Positions 15,683 through 24,573 of a stretch of DNA of 45,227 nt are shown piece after piece (position 1 is the first letter of the stretch; every line of letters starts with the position of its first letter). The stretch spans positions 1 to 45,227 of the forward strand of contig JAIYAZ010000134.1 of NCBI GenBank assembly GCA_027488755.1. Direction: 5' to 3'. Source of the stretch: Verrucomicrobiaceae bacterium (GTDB taxonomy: Bacteria > Verrucomicrobiota > Verrucomicrobiia > Chthoniobacterales > JAATET01). Made by a program: the position numbers and the translations under genes. The notes beneath the pieces are model-generated. The model searched no databases. It was not told where the DNA came from and was given only the letters and a program-made list of their open reading frames with translations.

Positions 15683-16722
15683 CGGACGACCCCGCCGCCA
15701 ACCTCGGCTTCCCCGTGGAAGTCGGCCGCATCGAAAAGGAACTCGGCAAGCTCTGGGAATCCATCGGGGACAAAACCCGCGCCTCCCTCATCAACCTCGC
15801 GATCTACACGGAATCCGCCGCCGGCGTCGCCCGCAACACCGACCTCATTTCGCAGATCGCCAGCGAGCACGCCTGCCGCGCCATCCTCATCTACGCCCGG
15901 CCCGAAGCGCCCGAGCGCGGCGTGCGCGCCTGGATCAACGCCCACTGCCACGCCGCGAACAAAAAGGAATTCTGCTCCGAGCAGATCACCTTCCAGATCG
16001 ACGGCGACTCGCCCTCCGCGCTCACGAACGTCGTGTTTGCCCACCTCGACAGCGACCTGCCGCTCTGCTTCTGGTGGCAGGGCCCGTTCCGCGAACCGCT
16101 CGACCCGCGTTTCTGGACGTGGATCGACCGCCTCATTTTTGACAGCAACGCCTGGGACGATCCCGCCACGCAGTTCGGCCTCGTCCAAAAAATCGCCCAC
16201 CTCGGCGACGCCCGCACCGTGCTGTGCGACCTGAACTGGACCCGCCTGCTCAGCCTGCGCCAGGGCCTCGCCCACTTCTTCGACAACGCCTGCGCGCTGC
16301 CCTCGCTGCGCCGCATCGACCGCGTCGAAATCACCCACGCGCCCGGCGCCCGCACCTCCGCGATCCTGCTCCTCGGCTGGCTCGCGCACCAACTCGGCTG
16401 GACCCTCGATTCCGTGCTCGGCCGCCACGCGTTTCGCGACCGCAACCACGCCGAGATCACCTTCTCGCTCGAGGAGGCCCGCGGTGCCTGCATTTCCAAG
16501 TGTCGCCTCACCGCGGGCGAGTCCGAGTTCACCCTCGACCGCTCTGCGCAGGGCGAATTTTACCACGCCTCGATGCACGGCCCGGAGTGCGGGGAATCCT
16601 CGCAGCTTCTGCCCGCCGGGCGCGACCGCATCCACGAGACGCTGCTCATGGAACTGAGCCGCGCCGGCAAGCACCCGCTCTATCTCAAGGCGCTCTCGAC
16701 CGTCACGCCGCTGCTCGCCTGA
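15679..16722 (+). CDS. opcA: OpcA, glucose-6-phosphate dehydrogenase assembly protein
   Basis: A 347-residue protein matching OpcA, best known in cyanobacteria and actinobacteria, where it promotes the active oligomer of Zwf. Recognisable parts are the N-terminal RIEKELGKLWESIGD and NLAIYTESAAG segments, the CRAILIYARPEA strand, and the central ALTNVVFAHLDSDLPLCFWW with RFWTWIDRLIFDSNAW. It overlaps zwf by four bases (ATGA), so both are made together. Its 3' end overlaps the convergent protease-like gene by 20 bases (16703-16722), leaving no room for a terminator between them. Confidence 0.95.
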   Translation: MTDDPAANLGFPVEVGRIEKELGKLWESIGDKTRASLINLAIYTESAAGVARNTDLISQIASEHACRAILIYARPEAPERGVRAWINAHCHAANKKEFCSEQITFQIDGDSPSALTNVVFAHLDSDLPLCFWWQGPFREPLDPRFWTWIDRLIFDSNAWDDPATQFGLVQKIAHLGDARTVLCDLNWTRLLSLRQGLAHFFDNACALPSLRRIDRVEITHAPGARTSAILLLGWLAHQLGWTLDSVLGRHAFRDRNHAEITFSLEEARGACISKCRLTAGESEFTLDRSAQGEFYHASMHGPECGESSQLLPAGRDRIHETLLMELSRAGKHPLYLKALSTVTPLLA

Positions 16723-18172
16723 GCCGGCGGCGGCGGGCCAGAATCCCCAGCCCGAGCAGGACCCCAAAACCCGCGGACCACGCCCCGGGCTCCGGCACCA
16801 CGGCGAAACCCGTCCCCGTGCTCTGCCAGGCCACTGCGTAGTCCACGCTGGAGAGATTGCCGGCGGAATTTGCGCCGTAGTTGACCGCAAAACGGTAGGT
16901 GCCGCCCGTGAGACCGGTGGCCCACACGTGCTCGACGTTTCCGCTCGACCGGCTCTGCTGCACCAGCGAAAGGACTCCGCCCGTGCCGACCGAATAAAGG
17001 GACAGGTCCAGGTTCGCCAGCCCGAGCGTGAGGGCATTGAAGTTTGAACCGGAGTAGATCGCGTTCCACGTGAGCACGATGCTCACATCGGCCGGGGCCG
17101 CGAGATCGAAGGTGTAGGTCGCCGTCGCGTTGCGCGAAATCGTGGAAAAATCCCAGCCGCTCGCCGCCACGGCACCATCGGTGGTCTGCTCCCCTGCGGT
17201 GAGAATCTGGTAGCTGTTCTGAATATTCAACTCGCCCGCGCCGTAAACGCGGTCGAGCGGGGCCGTTTCGTTGCGGCTCCAGCCGGGGAACTCCGACTTC
17301 GTCGCTCCGGCCAAAAGAACGGCCTTGGTCGTTTCCGAACGCGCCCCGTTCGTGGCGGTCCCGACGGACGCGCGCGCTGACTCGATGAGCACCGCGGCCG
17401 CCGAAGCCACCACAGGGGTCGCGTAACTGGTGACGCCCAGCGGCGCGACCAGATGCGGGAAGGTGACCGCGCCATTCACGCTCGTGCTGTTGCCCGAGGC
17501 ATGCCCGCCGCTCGTCAGTCCGACGCTGATCACGTTGTAGGCGCTCGCCATCAAATTCTGCGGCACCACGCCGTTGTTCGCGCCCACGACCGCGACAAAA
17601 TCATCCCGCTGGACCGCGTAATCCAGCCGGCTCAACACCCGCTGATCGTAGGTCACATTACCGGTCGTGCCGACCCAGCTGGAATTCGTCACCTCGGCGT
17701 TTTCGACATTCGGCGCCGTCAACGAAAGGCCCGCCGTGGTCGTGTTCAGCGAACCCGCCCCGATCCAGTCATCCGCCAGATACGCGGTGACATTCGTGAC
17801 CCCTCGGGCCATCGCCCCATCTCCGAATAAATACCCCGCGACCGTCCCGGCATGGCCGGACGAGACCGAAGGGTAGCGGATCTCGCTCGCGTTGGTCAGC
17901 GTCACCCCGGAAAATCCCGAGGTCACGTTCGCCACATACGCGTAGCTCGTGACGTTGCCCGACACCACCGAGCGCTCGCTCGCCTCGATCTGTGCGACCG
18001 TCACGTTCGCCCCATTGGGCAGCGGCGTTCCCGCGAGTTGCAGCTGGCTGGCGAGGGCGGTGTAACCGGTATCGGTCAGATAATCGGCCCGCGCCAACCC
18101 GACCGCCAAAAGCCCCGCGAGGCCGGGCGAAAGCCAGCGCAGCCGGGAGAAAGTTCGAAAAATCCGTGTCAT
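16703..18172 (-). CDS. Secreted subtilase-like (S8) protein with PEP-CTERM anchor
   Basis: A 489-residue protein with a signal peptide (MTRIFRTFSRLRWLSPGLAG onward, to about residue 29), a subtilisin-like region and a C-terminal sorting signal: VPEP, a hydrophobic helix (FGVLLGLGILA) and an arginine tail. In the catalytic region SSGHAGTVAGYLFG aligns with the His box (H107) and VTSYATPVVASAAAVLIESA with the Ser box (S249); N163 fits the oxyanion residue. At the Asp position the sequence reads VTVAQIEAS, with Glu63 where subtilases have Asp, so activity is uncertain. A beta-rich domain fills residues 350-450. PEP-CTERM proteins are handled by an exosortase; none is in the window. The ATG at 18172 is chosen as it begins the signal peptide. 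Confidence 0.83.
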   Translation of the reverse strand: MTRIFRTFSRLRWLSPGLAGLLAVGLARADYLTDTGYTALASQLQLAGTPLPNGANVTVAQIEASERSVVSGNVTSYAYVANVTSGFSGVTLTNASEIRYPSVSSGHAGTVAGYLFGDGAMARGVTNVTAYLADDWIGAGSLNTTTAGLSLTAPNVENAEVTNSSWVGTTGNVTYDQRVLSRLDYAVQRDDFVAVVGANNGVVPQNLMASAYNVISVGLTSGGHASGNSTSVNGAVTFPHLVAPLGVTSYATPVVASAAAVLIESARASVGTATNGARSETTKAVLLAGATKSEFPGWSRNETAPLDRVYGAGELNIQNSYQILTAGEQTTDGAVAASGWDFSTISRNATATYTFDLAAPADVSIVLTWNAIYSGSNFNALTLGLANLDLSLYSVGTGGVLSLVQQSRSSGNVEHVWATGLTGGTYRFAVNYGANSAGNLSSVDYAVAWQSTGTGFAVVPEPGAWSAGFGVLLGLGILARRRRLRRAAA

Positions 18173-18308
18173 GGTCCGGTCGGCAAGCGAACCATTCCAC
18201 GAACCCCCGCGGGCTTCAAGCCGCCAGCGCGCGCCGAGAGCGGCGTTGCCAGCGCGCGCCCGATCCCGCAAGATGCCCGACTCGTTTTTCTTCCACCGGC
18301 CCACTTCC

Positions 18309-19601
18309 ATGCACTCGTTCCGCTACGTCAACGACCAGCTAACCTGCGAAAACGTCCCCCTCGCCGCCCTTGCCGACGCCGTGGGCACCCCGGCCTACGT
18401 CTATTCCGCCGAGACGATCCGCACGAATTTCCGCCGCCTCGACCGCGCCCTCGCCCCGCTCGACCACCGCATCTGCTTCGCGGTGAAGGCCAACTCCAAC
18501 CTCGCCGTCCTCAACCTCCTCGCCGGCGAGGGCGCCGGCTTTGACATCGTCTCGGGCGGCGAACTCTTCCGCGTCCAGCGAGCCGGCGGCGACGCCGGGC
18601 ATTGCACCTTCGCCGGCGTGGGCAAAACCCGCGCCGAAATCGAGCAGGCCCTCCGCGCCGGCGTCCATTGCTTCAACGTCGAGAGCGAAGCCGAACTCGC
18701 CTTCATCGACGAAGTCGCCGGCCAACTCGGTCTCGTCGCCCCGGTCGCCGTGCGCGTGAACCCCGACGTCGACGCCGGCACGCACAAATACATCTCCACC
18801 GGGAAGAGCAAAAACAAGTTCGGCATCGGCCTCGACCGCGCCGAGCAGGTCTACCGCGAAGCCGCCGCCCGCAAAAACCTCCGCATCGTCGGCGTACAGA
18901 CCCACATCGGCTCCCAAATCCTCGACCCGAAGCCCTTCGCCGAGGCCGTCGCCAAGCTCATCCCGCTCGTCGAAACCCTCAAGGCCGCCTACAACTTGGA
19001 ATTCTTCAGCATCGGCGGCGGCATCGGCATCGTCTACGACCCCGCCCTCGCCAGCGGCGACCCCGCCTGGTGGAACGCCGCCGACCACCCGCGCCGCATC
19101 ACGCCCGAGGCCTACGCCGAGGCCGTCGTCCCGCTCCTCCTCCCGCTGGGCCTCAAGATTCTCCTCGAGCCCGGCCGCTTCCTCGTCGGCAACGCCGGCG
19201 CCCTCCTCGCGGAGGTCCTCTACGTGAAGGAAACGCCCACGAAGCGCTTCAGCATCGTCGACGCCGCGATGAACGACCTCATCCGCCCCGCGCTCTACGA
19301 GGGCTACCACGAGATCCATCCCCTCACCCAGTCCACCGCCGCCCCCGTCGTGCAGGACGTCGTCGGCCCCGTCTGCGAAAGCGGCGACTTCTTCGCGCAG
19401 GACCGCCCCCTCGCCCCGCTCGCCGCCGGCGACCTCATCGCCCTCCTCAGCGCCGGCGCCTACGGCTTCGTCATGTCCTCGACCTACAACAGCCGCCCGC
19501 TCCTGCCCGAAGTGCTCGTCGAGGGCGACACCTGGCGCATCATCCGCGAGCGCCAGACCTACGAGGACCTTGTTCGGGGCGAGATTATCCCCGAGCAATA
19601 A
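18309..19601 (+). CDS. lysA: Diaminopimelate decarboxylase
   Basis: A 430-residue PLP enzyme that makes L-lysine from meso-diaminopimelate, the last step of lysine synthesis. The alanine-racemase-fold barrel has the PLP lysine in CFAVKANSN (Lys60), the phosphate-binding glycine loop SIGGGIGI and the decarboxylase signature CESGDFF. The C-terminal beta domain with AGAYGFVMSSTYNSRPLLPE is standard. The start at ATG 18309 puts the first conserved block (GTPAYVYS) at residues 26-33, the usual place; an ATG at 18273 would add 12 residues. It is read divergently from the PEP-CTERM gene. No lysine riboswitch is visible in 18173-18308. Confidence 0.97.
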   Translation: MHSFRYVNDQLTCENVPLAALADAVGTPAYVYSAETIRTNFRRLDRALAPLDHRICFAVKANSNLAVLNLLAGEGAGFDIVSGGELFRVQRAGGDAGHCTFAGVGKTRAEIEQALRAGVHCFNVESEAELAFIDEVAGQLGLVAPVAVRVNPDVDAGTHKYISTGKSKNKFGIGLDRAEQVYREAAARKNLRIVGVQTHIGSQILDPKPFAEAVAKLIPLVETLKAAYNLEFFSIGGGIGIVYDPALASGDPAWWNAADHPRRITPEAYAEAVVPLLLPLGLKILLEPGRFLVGNAGALLAEVLYVKETPTKRFSIVDAAMNDLIRPALYEGYHEIHPLTQSTAAPVVQDVVGPVCESGDFFAQDRPLAPLAAGDLIALLSAGAYGFVMSSTYNSRPLLPEVLVEGDTWRIIRERQTYEDLVRGEIIPEQ

Positions 19602-19646
19602 GATTCAGATTGACTCCCCGGTGGCGCGCCGACTTTTCTTCGCGCC

Positions 19647-20804
19647 ATGAGCAACGACTCCGTCAGCGTCACCTCCTCCAAGTCCTGGTTTGGCCGCTTG
19701 GGCAACGCCATTGCTGGAGTGCTCTTCGGCATCGTCCTCTTCTTGGGCTCGTTCGCCCTGCTCTTTTGGAACGAAGGCCGCGCCATCCAGCGGGAAAAGA
19801 CCCTCGACATCGGCAGCAAGTCCGTGGTGACCGTGCCCGCCTCGCCCGTCTCCAAGGAAAACGAAGGCAAACTCGTCCACGTCACCGGCGACGCGAAACC
19901 GAACGGCGAAGCGATCGACCCCGTCTTCGAACTCGCCCTCCCCGTCGTGAAGCTCCGCCGCAACGTCGAGATGTATCAGTGGAGCGAAAGCTCGAAGTCC
20001 GAGACGAAGCAGAAACTCGGCGGCGGCGAAGAGACCGTCACCACCTACACCTACGAGAAAAAATGGTCCTCGCAGGTCATCGACTCCTCCTCCTTCCAAA
20101 AACCCGACGGCCACCAGAACCCCGGCGAAATGCCCCTCTCGACGACGATCTTCACGCCCGATGACGTCACCCTCGGCGACTTCGTCCTCCCCGACAGCCT
20201 CCTCTCCCAGCTCAGCGACTTCTCCGCCTACCCGATCACGAAGCAGACCCCGATCAACATCTCCTTCGACAACGAGCAGGTCTCCCTCGCCAACCAGGGC
20301 GTCTACGTCGGCGCCGATCCCGCCACGCCCGCCATCGGTGACCTCCGCGTGAGCTTCGAAGTCATCGAAGCCGGCCCCGTCACCGTCGTCGCCCGCCAGG
20401 TGCAGGACACCTTCGAATCCTTCTCCGTGAAGGGCCTCGGCACCATCGAGGTCCTCCGCGCCGGCACCCTCAGCGCCGAAAACGTCTTCACCCTCGAAGC
20501 CCAGTCGAACACCTTCCTCACCTGGCTCGTGCGCCTCGGCGGCTTCGTCATGATGCTCATCGGCCTCAGCCTCATCGTGAATCCCATCGCCGTCTTCGCC
20601 TCCGTCATCCCGCTCGTGGGCGACGTCGTCAGCATGGGCTTCGGCGCCCTCGCCTTCGTCGTCGCGCTGCCGCTCACCATCGGCACCATCGCCGTCGCCT
20701 GGCTCGCCTACCGCCCGCTCATCGGCATCCCGCTCCTCCTCGTCGCCGGCGGCTGCATCTACTTCGCCGCGCGCCTGCTGCCGAAAAAGCCCAAGGCCGC
20801 CTGA
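19647..20804 (+). CDS. TMEM43-family membrane protein
   Basis: A 385-residue protein with an N-terminal membrane helix (AGVLFGIVLFLGSFALLFWN, about residues 23-42), a long extramembrane domain, and three or more C-terminal hydrophobic segments from about residue 290 (LGGFVMMLIGLSLIVNPIAV, then SMGFGALAFVVALPLTIGTI and IGIPLLLVAGGCIYFAARLL). The FWNEGRAIQREKTLD motif after the first helix and the overall plan match TMEM43/LUMA, a family found in bacteria and in animal inner nuclear membranes. Its bacterial function is not known. It lies 45 bases after lysA in the same direction. Confidence 0.88.
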   Translation: MSNDSVSVTSSKSWFGRLGNAIAGVLFGIVLFLGSFALLFWNEGRAIQREKTLDIGSKSVVTVPASPVSKENEGKLVHVTGDAKPNGEAIDPVFELALPVVKLRRNVEMYQWSESSKSETKQKLGGGEETVTTYTYEKKWSSQVIDSSSFQKPDGHQNPGEMPLSTTIFTPDDVTLGDFVLPDSLLSQLSDFSAYPITKQTPINISFDNEQVSLANQGVYVGADPATPAIGDLRVSFEVIEAGPVTVVARQVQDTFESFSVKGLGTIEVLRAGTLSAENVFTLEAQSNTFLTWLVRLGGFVMMLIGLSLIVNPIAVFASVIPLVGDVVSMGFGALAFVVALPLTIGTIAVAWLAYRPLIGIPLLLVAGGCIYFAARLLPKKPKAA

Positions 20805-20856
20805 GCCCGCCGGGGCGCGTTGCCTTAGCGCGCCATTCCCGCTAGCAAGAAGGGTG

Positions 20857-22698
20857 ATGTCCGCCCTTCTTGAGTCCATTCAGGCCGCCGCGGCCGGCGG
20901 CCGCCTCCGCGAAACCTCCGCGCAAAACATCGCCCGCCTCCTCGCGGACGCCACCTCCCCCGTCGTCCCCGACGCCATCGCGGAACTCGCCACCGCCGGC
21001 AACTGGAAGGAACTCGACGACCGCTTCTTCCGCTCGCTCGCCTTCGGCACGGGCGGGCTGCGCGGCAAATCCATCGGCGCCACCATCACCCGCGCCGAGC
21101 AGGGCGCGGGCGGCCCGAACGACCGCCCCGAGCATCCGTGCGTCGGCACGAACGCGATGAATTTCTGGAACCTAAGCCGCGCCACCCAGGGCCTCGTCGC
21201 CTATGCACGCGAGTGGCACGCCGCCCAGGGCCGCCCCGGCCGCCCGGCCATCGTCATCGCGCATGACACCCGGCACTTCTCGCGGGAATTCGCCGAGTTC
21301 GTCGCCGGCGTCATCACCGCCCTCGGCGTCGATGCCCACCTCTTCGCCGCCGCCCGCTCCACGCCCGAGCTCTCCTTCGCCGTGCGCCTCACCGGCGCCA
21401 CCGCCGGCATCAACCTCACCGCCAGCCACAACCCGCCCGCCTACAACGGCTACAAGGTCTACTTCACCGACGGCGGCCAGATCGTCGAGCCCCACGCCAG
21501 CGACATCATCGCCCGCGTGAACGCCGTCACCAGCGAACGCTTCACCCCCAGCGCCGAGCCCGGTCAGCTCCTCCCGCTCAGCGACGAAATCGACGCCGCC
21601 TACCTCGCCAAACTCGAGACTCTCCTGCTCGATCCCGCCACCACCCGTGCCGCCCATCTCCGCGTCGTTTTCAGCGCCCTGCACGGCGTCGGCGGCGTCA
21701 TCTCGGTGCCCGCCCTGCGCGCGATCGGCTGCGAGGTCACCACCGTCGCCGCGCAGGACGTCCCCGACGGCCGCTTCCCCACCGTCGCCTCCCCCAACCC
21801 CGAAAACGCCGAGGCCCTCACCCTCGCCATGCGCCAGGCCGATGCCGAAGGCGCCGACCTCGTCCTCGCCACCGACCCCGACGCCGACCGCCTCGGCGTC
21901 GCCGCCCGCGGCCCCGACGGCGCGCTCCACCTCCTCACCGGCAACCAGCTCGGCTCCCTCATGGCCTGGTATCGCGCCAAACGCTTCGTCGAAGCCGGCG
22001 GCCGCAACGGCGTCATCATCAAAACCTTCGTCACCACCGAACTCCAGAAAGCCATCGCCGCCAAGTTCGGCCTCCGCTGCGTCGAGACCCTCACCGGCTT
22101 CAAATACATCGGCGCCAAGCTCGCCAAATACGAACGCACCGGCGAGGTCACCTTCGTCTTCGGCGGCGAGGAAAGCTACGGCTACAGCGGCGCGGATTTC
22201 GTGCGCGACAAGGACGCCAACGCCGCCGCCGTCATGCTCGCCGAGGTTGCCGCCTACGCGAAATCCACCGCCCGCACCCTCCCCGAACTCCTCGACGAAC
22301 TCTTCGTCGAGTTCGGCGTCCACCTCGAGCACAGCGAATCCCTCACCATGGAAGGCGCCGACGGCGCCGCGCAGATTCAAACCCTCGCCACCTCCTACCG
22401 CGAACACCCGCCCACCGCCCTCGCCGGCCTCCCCGTCACCGCCGTCCGCGACTTCTCCGCCGGCGGCCTGCGCGACATCGAGGGCGACGAACTCCCGCCG
22501 GAAGCCATGACCATCTTCGAGACCGACGGCCTCCGCGTGGCCGTGCGCCCCTCCGGCACCGAGCCGAAGATCAAATTCTACCTCTTCGCCGTCGAGCCGC
22601 CGACCCCCGACCTCCCCGCCGCCAAAGCCCGCGCCGCCGCGCGCCTCGACGCCGCCTGGCAATGGCTCGCCGCCGACGCCGCCCGACGCCTCGCCTGA
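20857..22698 (+). CDS. Phosphohexose mutase (phosphoglucomutase/phosphomannomutase)
   Basis: A 613-residue alpha-D-phosphohexomutase. All four domain signatures are present: the phosphoserine loop TASHNP (Ser190), the metal loop TDPDADRLG (Asp340, 342, 344), the sugar-binding loop GGEESYGYS (from residue 436) and the phosphate-binding loop RPSGTEPKIKF (from Arg564). It interconverts hexose 1- and 6-phosphates; the length and the N-terminal FGTGGLRGK fit the larger phosphoglucomutase-type enzymes, but sugar preference cannot be decided by eye. It could feed glucose 6-phosphate to zwf and glycogen or MalQ metabolism. Start ATG 20857 with AGAAGGG a few bases upstream. Confidence 0.95.
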   Translation: MSALLESIQAAAAGGRLRETSAQNIARLLADATSPVVPDAIAELATAGNWKELDDRFFRSLAFGTGGLRGKSIGATITRAEQGAGGPNDRPEHPCVGTNAMNFWNLSRATQGLVAYAREWHAAQGRPGRPAIVIAHDTRHFSREFAEFVAGVITALGVDAHLFAAARSTPELSFAVRLTGATAGINLTASHNPPAYNGYKVYFTDGGQIVEPHASDIIARVNAVTSERFTPSAEPGQLLPLSDEIDAAYLAKLETLLLDPATTRAAHLRVVFSALHGVGGVISVPALRAIGCEVTTVAAQDVPDGRFPTVASPNPENAEALTLAMRQADAEGADLVLATDPDADRLGVAARGPDGALHLLTGNQLGSLMAWYRAKRFVEAGGRNGVIIKTFVTTELQKAIAAKFGLRCVETLTGFKYIGAKLAKYERTGEVTFVFGGEESYGYSGADFVRDKDANAAAVMLAEVAAYAKSTARTLPELLDELFVEFGVHLEHSESLTMEGADGAAQIQTLATSYREHPPTALAGLPVTAVRDFSAGGLRDIEGDELPPEAMTIFETDGLRVAVRPSGTEPKIKFYLFAVEPPTPDLPAAKARAAARLDAAWQWLAADAARRLA

Positions 22699-22725
22699 AA
22701 TCAAATCACACGCCCACGCCACGCC

Positions 22726-23079
22726 ATGAAAACCACCCTTCCGCTCCTCGCCGCCACGACCATTTCCTGCCTCCTGCTCGCCGCCTGCGAGCCGCGCACG
22801 CCGCCGGCCCCAACGGCCACCCCGAGCCCCACCCCGGCGGTGGAAAGCGCCCTTGAGCGGGCCAAACGCGAGGCTCGCGAAATGGCCGATGTGGCCAAGG
22901 CGGCCGCCACCGAGGCAGCGCGCCGGGCGGCGGAAGCCGCGAAGGACGCCGCCCTCGAAGCCGCGCCCGCGCTGCACGAAGCCGGCACCGCGTTCAAGCA
23001 AGCCGCCGACGAAGCCCGGGCAAAAATCCACGAAGCCACCGCCCCGACCGCCAGCCCTAGCCCAAGCCCGGCCCCGTAG
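22726..23079 (+). CDS. Small Ala-rich helical lipoprotein
   Basis: A 117-residue protein. The signal peptide ends in the lipobox LAAC with Cys21, so it should be a membrane-anchored lipoprotein. A short Pro-Thr linker (TPPAPTATPSPTPA) is followed by an alanine-rich charged helix at about residues 45-105 (AAKDAALEAAPALHEAGTAF) and a Pro-Ser tail. This resembles Lpp-like or spacer lipoproteins in general design only. It follows the mutase by 27 bases on the same strand and converges on gatB. Function unknown. Confidence 0.78.
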   Translation: MKTTLPLLAATTISCLLLAACEPRTPPAPTATPSPTPAVESALERAKREAREMADVAKAAATEAARRAAEAAKDAALEAAPALHEAGTAFKQAADEARAKIHEATAPTASPSPSPAP

Positions 23080-23110
23080 GCAAGGGCGCGGCGGGAACGG
23101 AACGCCGCCC

Positions 23111-24571
23111 CTACCCCGCGAGCTTCCGCTCGAGAATCTCGCTCACGAGCTGAATGTTCGCCTGGCCCTTGGAGAGCTTCATCACCTGGCCCTTGATCGC
23201 GTTGATCGCGGCGATCTTGCCCGCCTTGTATTCCGCCACGGCGCGCTCGCTGTTCGCGATCGCCTGATCGCAGAACGCCTCGATCGCGCCCGTGTCGCTC
23301 ACCTGCTCCAGCCCGCGCTCCTTCACGATCACCGCGGCGGGTTTCCGCGTGGTAAACATCTCCGCAAAGACGTCCTTGCCCTGCTTGCCGTTGATGGCAC
23401 CGGAGTCGATGAGGTTCACCAGCTCGTCCAGCGCCTCGGGTGGGATCGGGCAGTCGCTGATGGCGAGGCTCTCCGCCGAGAGCGCGCTCTGGAGGTCGTT
23501 GAGAATCCAGTTCGCGACGTTCTTCGGCTTTTTCGCGCCTTTCGCCGCGGTCTCGAAATACCGGGCCAGCGCGAGGTCATTCGCGAGCACGCCGGCATCG
23601 TAGGAACTCACGCCGTAGTCAGCCGTGAAGCGCGCGCGCTTCTCCCACGGCAACTCCGGCAGGCGCGTGCGGGCCGAGGCGACGAGTTCGCTCGTCTCCA
23701 CGGGCAGAAGGTCGGGGTCGGGGAAGTAGCGGTAATCGTGCGCGGATTCCTTGATGCGCATCAGCACGGTCTCGCCGCGCGCGTCGTCCCAGCGGCGGGT
23801 CTCCTGATCGAGCGTGCCGCCGGCTTCAAGCACGGCGATCTGGCGCGGAATCTCGAAAATGAGCGCGCGGCGCACGCCCGAGATCGTGTTCAGGTTTTTC
23901 AGCTCGATCTTCGTGCCCCATTTCTCGGTGCCCACAGGGCGCACGGAAACGTTCACGTCGCAACGGAGCTGGCCCTTCTCCATGTCGGCGTCACTCACGC
24001 CGCCGTAGATCATCACCTGCTGGAGCACCGTGAGGTAGGCGAAGGCCTCCTCGGCCGAGGCGATGTCCGGCTCGGAGACGATCTCCATGAGCGGCGTGCC
24101 GGCGCGGTTGAAATCAATGCCCGTGCCGTGCTCGCTGTGGAAACTTTTGGCGACGTCCTCCTCGAGGTGAATGCGCGTGAGGCGGATCTTTTTGTCCGGC
24201 GTGGCGATGGTTTTCTGGGCGTCCTTCGGGTAGGCGAGATCGTGCAGCGGCACCGCGCCGTTGAGGCAGATCGGCAGGTCGTATTGCGAGATCTGGTAGT
24301 TCTTCGGCATGTCCGGGTAGAAGTAATTCTTCCGGTCAAACTTGCAGCGCGGGGCGATCTCGCAGCCGAGCATAAGGCCGGCGAGGGCCGTGAGGCGCAG
24401 CGCTTCCTCGTTCATCACCGGGAGCGCGCCGGGCATGCCGAGGCAGACGGGGCAGACGTTCGTGTTCGGCTCCGCGCCATACTCGACCCGGCAACCACAG
24501 AACATTTTGCTGCGGGTCTTGAGCTGGACGTGAACTTCGAGACCGATGGTGGCGATGTAATCTTGGGGCAT
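23111..24571 (-). CDS. gatB: Asp-tRNA(Asn)/Glu-tRNA(Gln) amidotransferase subunit B
   Basis: A 486-residue GatB. It begins with the conserved YIATIGLEVHVQLKTRSKMF and NVCPVCLGMPGALPV, the latter carrying the zinc cysteines together with FCGC. The middle has GIDFNRAGTPLMEIVSEPDI and RCDVNVSVRP of the kinase/cradle domain, and the C-terminal helical plus YqeY-like region ends in the tail. GatB activates the misacylated tRNA so that GatA-derived ammonia can amidate it. gatA and gatC are not in the window, so the complex is encoded in separate places. The start is two bases after the cvpA stop. Confidence 0.97.
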   Translation of the reverse strand: MPQDYIATIGLEVHVQLKTRSKMFCGCRVEYGAEPNTNVCPVCLGMPGALPVMNEEALRLTALAGLMLGCEIAPRCKFDRKNYFYPDMPKNYQISQYDLPICLNGAVPLHDLAYPKDAQKTIATPDKKIRLTRIHLEEDVAKSFHSEHGTGIDFNRAGTPLMEIVSEPDIASAEEAFAYLTVLQQVMIYGGVSDADMEKGQLRCDVNVSVRPVGTEKWGTKIELKNLNTISGVRRALIFEIPRQIAVLEAGGTLDQETRRWDDARGETVLMRIKESAHDYRYFPDPDLLPVETSELVASARTRLPELPWEKRARFTADYGVSSYDAGVLANDLALARYFETAAKGAKKPKNVANWILNDLQSALSAESLAISDCPIPPEALDELVNLIDSGAINGKQGKDVFAEMFTTRKPAAVIVKERGLEQVSDTGAIEAFCDQAIANSERAVAEYKAGKIAAINAIKGQVMKLSKGQANIQLVSEILERKLAG

Positions 24572-24573
24572 GG

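Noticed and set aside
18173-18308. Lysine riboswitch before lysA
   Set aside because: The 136-base leader is too short and lacks the conserved junction elements of the L box.
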